NCBI RefSeq assembly: GCF_018861755.1
Contig: NZ_JAHLEF010000034.1
Coordinates: 1-54,904, forward strand
Direction of reading: 5' to 3'
DNA length: 54,904 nt
Source of the DNA: Clostridium sp. CF012
Lineage (GTDB): Bacteria > Bacillota > Clostridia > Clostridiales > Clostridiaceae
This document shows positions 27,352 to 35,640 of the stretch, one piece after another (the stretch's first letter is position 1; every line of letters begins with the position of its first letter). A program made the translations under genes and the position numbers. The notes below the pieces were generated by a model that saw nothing but the letters and a program-made list of their open reading frames with translations, had not been told where the DNA came from and searched no databases.

Positions 27352-28179
27352 TTACGATTTTAATAATTTGTAACTTAACTCTATCATGTTACTACTTATT
27401 GAAGAACTACTACTTGTAGGAGAACTACCATTTGTAGAAGAACTGCTACAAGTAGCAGAACTATATATCGTTACAATACCCTTTGTTTTCTTTTCATTTA
27501 AGATGTTATTGAGAGTAAGCTGTCTTTTCAGTTGATTTACCGTACCTACACTTCCATCAATTATAACTGTTTTTTCTCCAACAACTTTAACTAGTTCATC
27601 CTTTATAAATGGATAATGAGTGCATCCTAGTACTATAGATGCAACATCTAGATGCTTAAACTCCTTTAACTTATCTGTTAAATAGCTTTGAATTTGATCT
27701 CCCTCTACAATTCCATTTTCTATGAGTTCAACAAGGCCCGCACAGGGAAGAGATATCATATTTACTTCTTTTTTATATTGCTCCATTAGATTACTAAACT
27801 TCTTTTCTGCCAGGGTCATAGGAGTCGCCATAATAATTATACTTTTTCCTCTACTTATTTCTACAGCAGGCTTTAGTGCTGGCTCTATACCAATTATAGG
27901 TATGCCCTTATATTGCTCCCTAAGATCGTCTATAGCTGCACTGGTGGCAGTATTACAAGCAATTACTACTACTTTTACCCCTTTGTCCAAAAGAAAATCC
28001 ACTGCATTAAAAGTCAATTTTTTAACTTCATCTACATCTTTAGTTCCATAAGGCGCATTTATTGAATCTCCAAAATACACAAAATCTTCATTGGGCAGTA
28101 TTTTCAAAGATTCCTTTAATACGCTTATGCCGCCAACTCCTGAGTCAAAAAATCCTATTGGTCTTTCTTTATTATTCAC
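27352..28179 (-). CDS. murI: Glutamate racemase
   Basis: 275 residues from a GTG start (GGCGGTGGTAAT upstream). It makes D-glutamate for peptidoglycan. The catalytic features are complete: FFDSGVGGISVL near the N-terminus, the first cysteine in VIACNTATSA, and the second in VLGCTHYPF. The C-terminus is odd: after IVTIYSSAT there is a low-complexity stretch of about 20 residues that is mostly serine, then a short normal-looking tail. The DNA there is a degenerate GTAGAAGAACTACTA-like repeat, so replication slippage probably created it. Confidence 0.93.
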   Translation of the reverse strand: MNNKERPIGFFDSGVGGISVLKESLKILPNEDFVYFGDSINAPYGTKDVDEVKKLTFNAVDFLLDKGVKVVVIACNTATSAAIDDLREQYKGIPIIGIEPALKPAVEISRGKSIIIMATPMTLAEKKFSNLMEQYKKEVNMISLPCAGLVELIENGIVEGDQIQSYLTDKLKEFKHLDVASIVLGCTHYPFIKDELVKVVGEKTVIIDGSVGTVNQLKRQLTLNNILNEKKTKGIVTIYSSATCSSSSTNGSSPTSSSSSISSNMIELSYKLLKS

Positions 28180-28342
28180 ATTACCACCGCCATATTAAGA
28201 TTATAATTCTACATGTAATTTATAATATTAAAGCTATCTATTACCATACCCACTTTTTTTAGTCACACATGCACATTGCATTAAATAATATATTATTAAG
28301 TCTATCCATTTAATTTAATAATAACATAAAGGAGGAAATATT

Positions 28343-28639
28343 ATGCCTTCAACACCTAATTTCAACAAAATAAAAGATTCAATAAGCAATGGTTTTGGAG
28401 TTATCTCAAACAAGTCTGAAAGTTTTATCGAAATATCTAAGCTTAAATACAAAATTCATTCCGAAGAAAATAGTATGGAAGATCTATACAAAGAAATGGG
28501 AAAGGAATTGTACACAATCTTCAAAGCTAATAAACACATTGATGGCTCCATATTAGATTATTGTAATACATTAAAGAAAATAGAAACTCGCATTAAAGCT
28601 CTTGAAAAAGAACTCCATAAAATTGATAACAAAAACTAA
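28343..28639 (+). CDS. Small coiled-coil protein of unknown function
   Basis: 98 residues, with predicted helices throughout: an N-terminal amphipathic part (FNKIKDSISNGFGVISNKSESFIEISKLKYKI is its first 32 residues after the start, given here only as FNKIKDSISNGF... in essence) and heptad-like segments ending LKKIETRIKALEKELHKI. There are no membrane spans or catalytic motifs. AAAGGAGGAAATATT precedes ATG, a very strong site. Similar short proteins in other firmicutes carry a C-terminal zinc ribbon; none is present here. Confidence 0.7.
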   Translation: MPSTPNFNKIKDSISNGFGVISNKSESFIEISKLKYKIHSEENSMEDLYKEMGKELYTIFKANKHIDGSILDYCNTLKKIETRIKALEKELHKIDNKN

Positions 28640-28656
28640 AAACACTATAATTTTAT

Positions 28657-28700
28657 ATAATATAAAAAATAGTGGTAAATATTACTATTTTTTATATTAT
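28657..28700. terminator. Bidirectional terminator, 17-bp perfect stem
   Basis: ATAATATAAAAAATAGT (28657-28673) pairs exactly with 28684-28700 between convergent genes. Confidence 0.8.
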
Positions 28701-28714
28701 TTTTTGAACATATT

Positions 28715-30079
28715 TTATATAAATTCATCATTCTCTTCACTATGTAATTTATTTAGATGTTTAATTTCTACAAATAGGAATATGGCTGTTAAGATTGAAG
28801 CTATTGCATCTGAGATAGGACCTGACATCCATACACCTTTTAAGCCTAAAAATCTTGGTAAAATAAATAATAATGGTATAAGAATTATAACTTGTCTGCT
28901 TAAGCCTAAAAATATGGATATTTTAGCTTTCCCTATAGCTTGAAAATAGTTGGAACTGACTATTTGGAAACCTATTACAGGAATCATAAATAGGTATATT
29001 TTAATGCCATGAGCACCTATGCCTATTAGTTCTGGATCCTTATTGAAAATACTTATAAGTTGTCTAGAAAATAACTGTATAATTATAAATCCAGTTGTCG
29101 TAATGACTGTAGCTCCGAGTATGGCGAGTTTTAAAGCTTGCTTTACACGATTATATTTTTTAGCTCCATAATTATATCCAATGATTGGCTGACAACCTTG
29201 GTTTATCCCAAAAATAGGCATTAGCACCATCATCGCGATACTCATAATAATTCCCATAGATCCTAATGCTAGATCTCCACCATATTTAACTAAACTTATA
29301 TTAGAAATAACAGTTACTATACTTGCTGCTATTTGCATGGAAAATGGAGACATACCTATAGCAAAAATACCCATTACAACCTTAGCATCTAGCCTTAAAT
29401 TTTTGTAACGTATTTTTAATACGCTCTTTCCTCCAAAGAAATAGTATAGTACCCATATAGTATTTACAGCCTGGGAAATAACAGTTGCAATAGCTGCTCC
29501 TTTAGTTCCCATATGAAAAACAAAAATGAAAAGTGGGTCTAAAATAGTATTTAATATTCCGCCAATTAACATGGTAAGCATAGCCACTCTGGGATTCCCT
29601 TCAGATCGTATAGTATTATTAAGTCCAAAACCTATGTTTTGAAAAATTACACCGATAAGTATTATTGTCATATATTCCTTGGCATAAGGTAAGGTCTCAC
29701 TACTAGCCCCAAATTTTATTAACATGGGTTCTAAAAATATAAGTCCTATAACTGTTACTAAAACCGAAGTTATAATAATGAGGGTAAGGGCATTCCCTAA
29801 AATATGTTCTGCCTCTTCTTTTTTTTGTTGCCCAAGCTTTATAGATATAAGTGCTGCGGTTCCAATTCCTACTAGCATTCCAAAGGCTAGAATTATATTA
29901 GCAATAGGAAATGTAACTGTAACTCCTGTTAAGGCAAGCTTCCCCACCCCTCGGCCTATAAATATTCTATCTACAACGTTATATAGTGCATTAACTAACA
30001 TTCCTACAATAGCTGGAATAGAGAACTTCATAAGTAACTTACCTATATTCTCTTCTCCTAATTGCTTTGATTTATCCAA
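28715..30079 (-). CDS. MATE-family multidrug/cation antiporter
   Basis: 454 residues with twelve hydrophobic spans in two halves. It starts at TTG behind GAGGAGGAGATTAG. Landmarks are the N-terminal FSIPAIVGMLVNALYNVVDRIFIG and the second-half FGINQGCQPIIGYNYGA. This is the DinF/NorM-like type common in clostridia, exporting cationic drugs with Na+ or H+. No regulator is adjacent. Confidence 0.92.
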   Translation of the reverse strand: MDKSKQLGEENIGKLLMKFSIPAIVGMLVNALYNVVDRIFIGRGVGKLALTGVTVTFPIANIILAFGMLVGIGTAALISIKLGQQKKEEAEHILGNALTLIIITSVLVTVIGLIFLEPMLIKFGASSETLPYAKEYMTIILIGVIFQNIGFGLNNTIRSEGNPRVAMLTMLIGGILNTILDPLFIFVFHMGTKGAAIATVISQAVNTIWVLYYFFGGKSVLKIRYKNLRLDAKVVMGIFAIGMSPFSMQIAASIVTVISNISLVKYGGDLALGSMGIIMSIAMMVLMPIFGINQGCQPIIGYNYGAKKYNRVKQALKLAILGATVITTTGFIIIQLFSRQLISIFNKDPELIGIGAHGIKIYLFMIPVIGFQIVSSNYFQAIGKAKISIFLGLSRQVIILIPLLFILPRFLGLKGVWMSGPISDAIASILTAIFLFVEIKHLNKLHSEENDEFI

Positions 30080-30140
30080 CTAATCTCCTCCTCATACATT
30101 TCACTTTATAATTTTATCACAAAAACCATCATTAATACAA

Positions 30141-30188
30141 AAAAAGCCTATGTTATTACAAATACATTAGACATAATATAGGCTTTTT
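30141..30188 (-). terminator. Terminator of the 30208-30744 gene
   Basis: AAAAAGCCTAT pairs with ATAGGCTTTTT; leftward it ends in a seven-T run. Confidence 0.85.
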
Positions 30189-30207
30189 ACAATGGTTATC
30201 TTATATC

Positions 30208-30744
30208 TTATTTGTTTATTAATTCCTTTAGCTTTTCTTCTATATACTCATTAAGTCCAATCTCTCCAATATATGTTTTATTCTCTACAAAATCAGGCTT
30301 TATTCTAAAGAAATTAATCACTAATTTATTTTCTGTAATTATGTACTCATCGGAATGTAGGGGTGAGAATATAACCTCTAATTCATCATATTTATTAGCA
30401 CCTTCAAGCTGTGCAAGTTTCCCTACTAGATTATCTAGGTTAAGTCTTTTTATAGGTTGAACCATGGCGTTTGTATATTCAAAATCTTCCATCATCCACA
30501 TATTATTATTCCAAAACTTTCTTTCCTTCTTATTTCCAACAAAAGGTTCCCTATTTTTAATTGCACTTAAGGCTCTTCTTACTGACTCTCCATTAAATTC
30601 CTCATCATAAGCACAGGTTAACCCTGGCATATCAGCCACATCATAGAAAAATTTTTCTACTACACTTTCTTTCTCACTTGCAGCCTGCCAAAAATAAAGC
30701 ATAGCCTCTACCGCTTCTAAATTCACTTTGATCCTTTGTAACAT
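30208..30744 (-). CDS. Protein of unknown function
   Basis: 178 residues, soluble, no signal peptide. It has several aromatic and acidic segments (AMLYFWQAASEKESVVEKFFYD, FWNNNMWMMEDFEYTNAM) and a C-terminal amphipathic helix. AAGGGAGAAATAAA precedes ATG and a strong terminator follows, so the gene is real. I do not recognise the family and cannot name a pathway. Confidence 0.72.
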   Translation of the reverse strand: MLQRIKVNLEAVEAMLYFWQAASEKESVVEKFFYDVADMPGLTCAYDEEFNGESVRRALSAIKNREPFVGNKKERKFWNNNMWMMEDFEYTNAMVQPIKRLNLDNLVGKLAQLEGANKYDELEVIFSPLHSDEYIITENKLVINFFRIKPDFVENKTYIGEIGLNEYIEEKLKELINK

Positions 30745-30858
30745 TTTATTTCTCCCTTCAATATCAACTGTTTATTAAGTAGCTTATTTACTTTGTTAAA
30801 ACTACTCACATATAATATTTCTACACATAAGCCTAAAACCCTTTGGTTAAGATAAAGT

Positions 30859-31146
30859 TTATAAGATTTCCATCTCCACTTTTTCCACAATAGCCTCTGT
30901 ATTATCCTCTATAAAGTCCAATACATTTTGTATAATACTATTCGCATGTCTCGAATCATTACTAACACAGGCAATCCCAATTACAATAGATTGATGTAAA
31001 TCTTGATTTTCAACCTCAGCTATAGAAACATTAAACTTGTTCTTCACCTTGGCTATGGTACTCCTTAGTATCATTCTTTTTTCTTTCAAGGAATGAACCC
31101 AATTTGCATATAAATATATTTTACCTGTACCTATTATCATAATCAT
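30859..31146 (-). CDS. DUF503 (YlxP-like) protein
   Basis: 95 residues, the family size. The hallmark segment HSLKEKRMILRSTIAKVKNKFNVSIAEVENQDLHQ is present (residues about 19-53), ending with a helix. In Bacillus the family member YlxP sits in the nusA-infB operon; here it is alone. ATG 31140 may be the true start since it is better spaced (9 nt) from AGAGG than ATG 31146. The function is unknown; a ribosome-related role is possible for the family. Confidence 0.88.
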   Translation of the reverse strand: MIMIIGTGKIYLYANWVHSLKEKRMILRSTIAKVKNKFNVSIAEVENQDLHQSIVIGIACVSNDSRHANSIIQNVLDFIEDNTEAIVEKVEMEIL

Positions 31147-31276
31147 GTTCCTCTCTATTCATTGTACCACTAATTTTACCCTCTATACTCAATTATACCC
31201 CAAAAACATCGAAATATGAATCGTAAGCATGATGGTGAAAACATGTAGGAATATGGCAAATAATATATATAATAGG

Positions 31277-31518
31277 TATGAATTTTCGTCCCAGTGACTT
31301 GCAAAAGAAACGACAAAACTGTTTAAATTCAATTTAGAAATTCTTCTTTTGCGAATATAAAATTCTCGTAAGCTTGCACAGGAAGTGCAAGCTAGCGAAC
31401 CCGAGCCAGGAGGTTGAGTGTGAGCGCTAGAGAATTTTATATTCGCAAAAGATTAGAATTTCTAAATGGAATTTTTAGTTTGGAGTTCTTTTGCAAGGCA
31501 CGGGAGAGAAATTTCATA
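31277..31518. repeat. 242-bp imperfect fold-back element (element C)
   Basis: Two arms of about 100 bp face each other, with TATGAAxTTT ends, TTGCAAAAGAA blocks and ATTTAGAAATTCT blocks. The longest perfect run is 22 bp, CTTTTGCGAATATAAAATTC plus two bases (31346-31367 with 31430-31451). The 62-bp centre is GC-richer, contains its own hairpin (AGCTTGCAC/GTGCAAGCT, 31371-31394), and has GCTAGCGAA and GAGCGCTAG. It occupies most of a 400-bp gap between a DUF503 gene and an FGGY kinase gene; no open frame fits. Confidence 0.8.
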
Positions 31519-31547
31519 CTGTTGTGTCATCTATATCTAGATTAAAT

Positions 31548-33104
31548 TTAATATTTTGGATATCCTGTTATCTCTTTAATATCCTTATACAAATTCTTAA
31601 GACTAGGATAAATTTTTAGATATACCTTCTTATACAACTTTGAGTAAATCTCAGCATTACTAACACTCGGAGTAAACTCCTTTGTTCTTTTAAACATATG
31701 CTTTATAGCATCTTCATAAGAGCTATATACTCCCAAGGCCACGTAGCCTATGATTGAAGCTCCAAGTCCTGAGATTTCATAGGTTTGTCCTTTATATATT
31801 TTTCTATTTAGCATGTCCGCAGTTATTTGGCAAATAGCATCACTTTGTGAACCGCCTCCACAAACCGCAATTTCCACTATTTTTTTGCCTGTTTTTTTCT
31901 CTATTTTTTCAATCCCCTCAAGCAGTGCATAATTAATTCCTTCTATAATTGCTCTGTAAATATGTGCTCTAGTATGTACATCCCCAAAACCAATTATTGC
32001 GCCTTTTGCATCTGGCATCTTTAGTCCTGGACCCCAATAAGGCTGGAGCATAAGTCCATTAGAGCCTGGTGGTATTTCATCTAATCTCTCATTTAAAAGA
32101 GCTTCTGGTGATATTCCCTTGCCCAGGGCTTCTTGCATCTCTCTCAGAGAAAATTCTTTCTTAAACCAACTGATCATCCAATATCCTCTGAATATTTCTA
32201 CCTCTGGATTATAATGTCCCTGCATAGCAGAAGGGTAAGCAGGCATAAATTTTATAGGTTCAAAATATTTCTTTGATGTAGTTTGTACTGTGGCTGTAGT
32301 CCCAAAACTTATACTTGCAGATTCAGTGTCTAAACATCCATTTCCTAAAGTCTCACAACCCTTATCTGAAGCCCCAGCTATTAACGTAGTTCCTTGCCTT
32401 ATACCCGTAAGCTCCGATGCTTCCTTGGTTATTTGCCCTATTGTTTCACCTGGACTTACAAGTAGTGGTAATTTTTCTCTTTCTATTCCAAAAAGTGTCC
32501 ACCTATAGCTCATATTACTTTTGGGCCAACACTTATTTTTATAATCAAAGGGTATATGTGCTATTTGATTCGCTATTGAATCTACAATATTTCCAGTAAG
32601 CTTAAAATGAAAATATGCTGAAATAAGGATATATTTATCTGTTTTTTCCCAGATTTTTGGTTCATGTTGTTTTATCCAATAAGCCTTTCCTTTTTTTTGT
32701 GAGATGTTAATGGCTTGCTTCATACCAATAGTACTAAAAGCTAAATTTTCAACATTTGAAAACTCCTCAACCACATCTGCCGTTCTTTGGTCAAGCCAAA
32801 GAATAGCTGGTCTTAATACATTGTGCTCTTTATCAAGATTAATGCATGTATCCCTCATGGTTGTTACCACTACAGCTTCTACCTTCTCCCAAATATCTTG
32901 ACATTCACCCTTAATTTCTTTACATACTATACATAAATTTTCCCAATATACCTCTGGATTCTGTTCTGCAAAGCCAGGGCACGTCGAGAAATAAGGTTCA
33001 AATTCTCTTTTCTTCTTGCCAATCAATGTGCCATTTTTATCAAATATAAGTGCCCTTATACTTTGTGTTCCGCAATCTATGGTAAGCACATATTTATCAC
33101 TCAT
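31548..33104 (-). CDS. FGGY-family carbohydrate kinase
   Basis: 518 residues, the xylulokinase/gluconokinase/glycerol-kinase length. Both actin-like domains are intact: VLTIDCGTQSIRALIFD at the start (phosphate-1), AILWLDQRT, the GASDKGCETLGNG segment with catalytic Asp near residue 250, and the adenosine motif VCGGGSQSDAICQITADM. FGGY kinases phosphorylate sugars or polyols. The substrate is not readable. It starts 10 bp downstream of a histidine kinase gene in an operon with its response regulator, an unusual context. Confidence 0.9.
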   Translation of the reverse strand: MSDKYVLTIDCGTQSIRALIFDKNGTLIGKKKREFEPYFSTCPGFAEQNPEVYWENLCIVCKEIKGECQDIWEKVEAVVVTTMRDTCINLDKEHNVLRPAILWLDQRTADVVEEFSNVENLAFSTIGMKQAINISQKKGKAYWIKQHEPKIWEKTDKYILISAYFHFKLTGNIVDSIANQIAHIPFDYKNKCWPKSNMSYRWTLFGIEREKLPLLVSPGETIGQITKEASELTGIRQGTTLIAGASDKGCETLGNGCLDTESASISFGTTATVQTTSKKYFEPIKFMPAYPSAMQGHYNPEVEIFRGYWMISWFKKEFSLREMQEALGKGISPEALLNERLDEIPPGSNGLMLQPYWGPGLKMPDAKGAIIGFGDVHTRAHIYRAIIEGINYALLEGIEKIEKKTGKKIVEIAVCGGGSQSDAICQITADMLNRKIYKGQTYEISGLGASIIGYVALGVYSSYEDAIKHMFKRTKEFTPSVSNAEIYSKLYKKVYLKIYPSLKNLYKDIKEITGYPKY

Positions 33105-33114
33105 TTCATTCCCC

Positions 33115-34560
33115 CTATAAATTGATTATAAATTTGCAACCTCTATCTATATCATGTACTAAATGTATAGTTCCTCCATGTTTCTCTATTATAGACTTTG
33201 ATATCGAGAGTCCAAGCCCTGTACCACCATTTTTGGAGTTTCGTGTAGCATCTACCCTAATAAAAGGCTCAAAAATATCTCCTTCAAATTCATCAGGTAT
33301 TCCTACCCCATCGTCTTCAATTATAATTACAGCCTTTCCATACGTTATTAAAAGCTTGATGCCGATAGTAATCCCAGGGCTATTGTATTTGATACTATTT
33401 AGTATAATATTACTTAAAGCCCTATCTAAGTTTTTTCTATCAAATAAAATCTCCACTTCATCTTCGGTAATATCAAATTGGTATTTAACCCCCATTTGAT
33501 CCATCATTGGAACATATCCTGCAATAAGTTCTCTTAAAAACTCACCTATATCATGTTTACCTATATCTAATTTGTATTCCGTACTTTCAACACGAGAAAA
33601 TTCAAAAAGATCTTGAATTAGGTCATTTGCACGTCTACTATTATTATTGATAACTTTTAACAACTTATTTTTATCTTCTGGTAAAATATCATCATTTTCT
33701 AATAAAAATTCTGAATACCCTAATATACTTGTCAATGGATTTTTTAAATCATGAGATATATCAAGAATCATTCTCTTTCTGTTATTTTCCGCCTTTTTCT
33801 TTAATGATTTTTCTTGCTGTATTTTTTCTGCCATGGAATTAAAAGCATCCTTTAGTTGGCCTATTTCATTTAAAGAATTAATTTCAACTCTGGCTGAATA
33901 TTCTCCATTTTTTATAGTATTGACTCCTTGTAATAGTTTTTTTAAGGGTTTAACAAAAATCCTTGATGTAAGTTTAGAATAAAGTATCATTGTAGAAATT
34001 ATAAATATAAATATTATAAAGGGAAATATCCTTAAAAATGTAATTCTTTTATTCCGTGGGTTACTGGCTTCTTCTATTTGCTGTTTATGTTCCAGTCCCC
34101 AAGTATATGCATCAAAAATACTGTTAGGCATAGCCGTAATTAAAATAAAGCCTTTATCTTCACCATATTTACTAGTATAAAAATATCCATCCTTTAAATT
34201 ATTAGTAATCATATCATTATAATATTTCAGTGGGTATTTAAATCCTATTTTATGTTTACTTCCATTTTCCATAACAATAACTAGGTTTTTATCAAGCACC
34301 TCCACATATCCCTTATGCTTTATAAAGTTAGTTACGTTAACATCTTTATAATTTTGTTTTATAATATATAAAGCTGTACTATTATCTGTTGTTGAATCAA
34401 TGTAGTTAATAGAAAAATAGAATAGTAAAGCTCCCATGGTTAAAATGAAAATCCCAATTAAAATAATTAAAAAGAAAATGTAATTTATAAATAATTGCGT
34501 CTCCATTTTTTTACTTTTAAAGTATGTGCCCATTTTCCTTAGTTTATTTTTATTAATCAT
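33115..34560 (-). CDS. Sensor histidine kinase
   Basis: 481 residues: membrane helix (about 22-50), extracytoplasmic sensor (about 55-175), second helix, HAMP domain (PLKKLLQGVNTIKNGEYSAR), then HisKA with the phosphorylated His in ISHDLKNPLT and an HATPase domain with N box NIILNSIKYN, G1 DDGVGIPDE and G2 GTGLGLSIS. It overlaps the response regulator by 8 bp, so it is translationally coupled. The sensor region has no recognised domain. The FGGY kinase downstream suggests a carbohydrate or envelope signal (inference). Confidence 0.93.
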   Translation of the reverse strand: MINKNKLRKMGTYFKSKKMETQLFINYIFFLIILIGIFILTMGALLFYFSINYIDSTTDNSTALYIIKQNYKDVNVTNFIKHKGYVEVLDKNLVIVMENGSKHKIGFKYPLKYYNDMITNNLKDGYFYTSKYGEDKGFILITAMPNSIFDAYTWGLEHKQQIEEASNPRNKRITFLRIFPFIIFIFIISTMILYSKLTSRIFVKPLKKLLQGVNTIKNGEYSARVEINSLNEIGQLKDAFNSMAEKIQQEKSLKKKAENNRKRMILDISHDLKNPLTSILGYSEFLLENDDILPEDKNKLLKVINNNSRRANDLIQDLFEFSRVESTEYKLDIGKHDIGEFLRELIAGYVPMMDQMGVKYQFDITEDEVEILFDRKNLDRALSNIILNSIKYNSPGITIGIKLLITYGKAVIIIEDDGVGIPDEFEGDIFEPFIRVDATRNSKNGGTGLGLSISKSIIEKHGGTIHLVHDIDRGCKFIINL

Positions 34561-35245
34561 GGTTCTTCTCCATTTTATATCCTATGCCTCTTATGGTTTT
34601 TAAATATTTGGGGTTCTTAGGATCAGCTTCAATCTTTTCTCTAATATGACTTATATGTACCATAATAGTATTAGAATCACCATAGTATGGATTTTCCCAA
34701 ACTATTTCATATAGCTGTTTTTTAGTGTATACCTTTCCCGGATTCTCCAAAATAAGCTCAAGTAGTCTGTATTCCTTTGGATTTAAAGCTAGTTCTACAT
34801 TATTTTTATAAATACTACAACTTTCCTTATCAAGCATTAATTCTCCAATTATTGTTCCAGCTTTATGAGTTTTATTAGAATATTTATAATATCGTCGTAG
34901 CTGAGCCTTAACTCGTGCAATTATTTCAATAGGACTAAAAGGTTTTAGAACATAATCATCTGCACCTAATCCAAGACCAAGGATTTTATCTGACTCTTCT
35001 TCTCTTGCAGTTATAAAAATTACTGGAATTTCACTAGTTTCTCTAATTATCCTTAGAACCTTAAACCCATCAATTTTTGGGATCATAACATCAAGTAGTG
35101 CAATGTCTATATCATTATTTTGGAATATATCTATAGCCTGAACTCCATCTTCTGCTGTGAAAATCTCATACCCTTCTTTTGATAAATGAATCTCTAGCAG
35201 TTCTCTTATGTCTTGCTCATCTTCTACAATTAGAATGTTCATCAT
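34553..35245 (-). CDS. OmpR/PhoB-family response regulator
   Basis: 230 residues: receiver domain with the acidic pocket in VEDEQD, phosphorylation site in LLDVMIPK, T in ITAREEE and K in VLKPFSP, followed by a winged helix (LNPKEYRLLELILENPGKVYTKKQLYE). It controls transcription as a phosphorylated dimer. Two ATG codons in tandem follow GGGGGGATTAC; either may start. It heads an operon with the sensor kinase and an FGGY kinase. Confidence 0.93.
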   Translation of the reverse strand: MMNILIVEDEQDIRELLEIHLSKEGYEIFTAEDGVQAIDIFQNNDIDIALLDVMIPKIDGFKVLRIIRETSEIPVIFITAREEESDKILGLGLGADDYVLKPFSPIEIIARVKAQLRRYYKYSNKTHKAGTIIGELMLDKESCSIYKNNVELALNPKEYRLLELILENPGKVYTKKQLYEIVWENPYYGDSNTIMVHISHIREKIEADPKNPKYLKTIRGIGYKMEKNHD

Positions 35246-35268
35246 GTAATCCCCCCGTTCCTATATAC

Positions 35269-35298
35269 ATTGTACCTCCAAAGTGTACTTAAACTCAA
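35269..35298 (-). promoter_or_regulatory. Promoter of the response regulator/FGGY kinase operon
   Basis: Leftward: TTGAGT (35293-35298), an 18-bp spacer and TACAAT (35269-35274). It begins 10 bp inside the left edge of fold-back element B, so that element sits immediately upstream of the -35. Confidence 0.55.
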
Positions 35299-35308
35299 CA
35301 ATAAAAGG

Positions 35309-35495
35309 AAAAGTATATATTACTACAACTTCATTTCGCTGTGCTGAGTAATTCTAAACTAATTTTACTGAGAGATGCTAAAAATCGCAAACTCGCTAGC
35401 GCTCAAACATGCGATTTTCTTAACGCACCTCTCATTAAAATTAGTTTAGAATTACTAACGCTTGCTCAAATGAAATTTACGTAATATATACTTTT
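35309..35495. repeat. 187-bp near-perfect fold-back element (element B)
   Basis: Its terminal 15-nt inverted repeats (AAAAGTATATATTAC) and the next few bases are identical to element A at 13225-13296: 20 nt on the left, 21 nt on the right. Arms of about 75-90 bp pair with few mismatches; the longest perfect run is 21 bp (35347-35367 with 35436-35456). The centre is a nested hairpin (AAAATCGCA...TGCGATTTT) with the loop core CTCGCTAGCGCTC. It has no coding capacity. Confidence 0.82.
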
Positions 35496-35552
35496 CTTAG
35501 TGTCTTAAAGATTGAAAGATAACGACTTTAATGCGAGAGAAGCGTTAATGAA

Positions 35553-35574
35553 AGTGCAACCTCGCTAGCGCACT
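35553..35574. repeat. Small hairpin with the CTCGCTAGCG core
   Basis: AGTGC/GCACT closes a loop containing CTCGCTAGCG (35561-35570), the same 10 nt as at the centre of element B (35392-35401). A second imperfect hairpin precedes it (ACTTTAATGC...GCGTTAATGAAAGT, 35525-35555). Confidence 0.55.
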
Positions 35575-35591
35575 AAAAGAATAGAAAATAA

Positions 35592-35621
35592 AAAAATAGA
35601 AGGTATATACCCCCTATTTTT
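35592..35621 (-). terminator. Terminator of the deo operon
   Basis: AAAAATAG pairs with CTATTTTT, with an inner GGTATATACC dyad; leftward it is followed by a T tract. It lies 20 bp past the stop codon. Confidence 0.75.
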
Positions 35622-35640
35622 AGCTTTCTAGAACATTTAA

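Noticed and set aside
27400-27470. Repeat-like stretch resembling a CRISPR or minisatellite
   Set aside because: It is coding DNA for the serine-rich part of MurI, with irregular units and no spacers.
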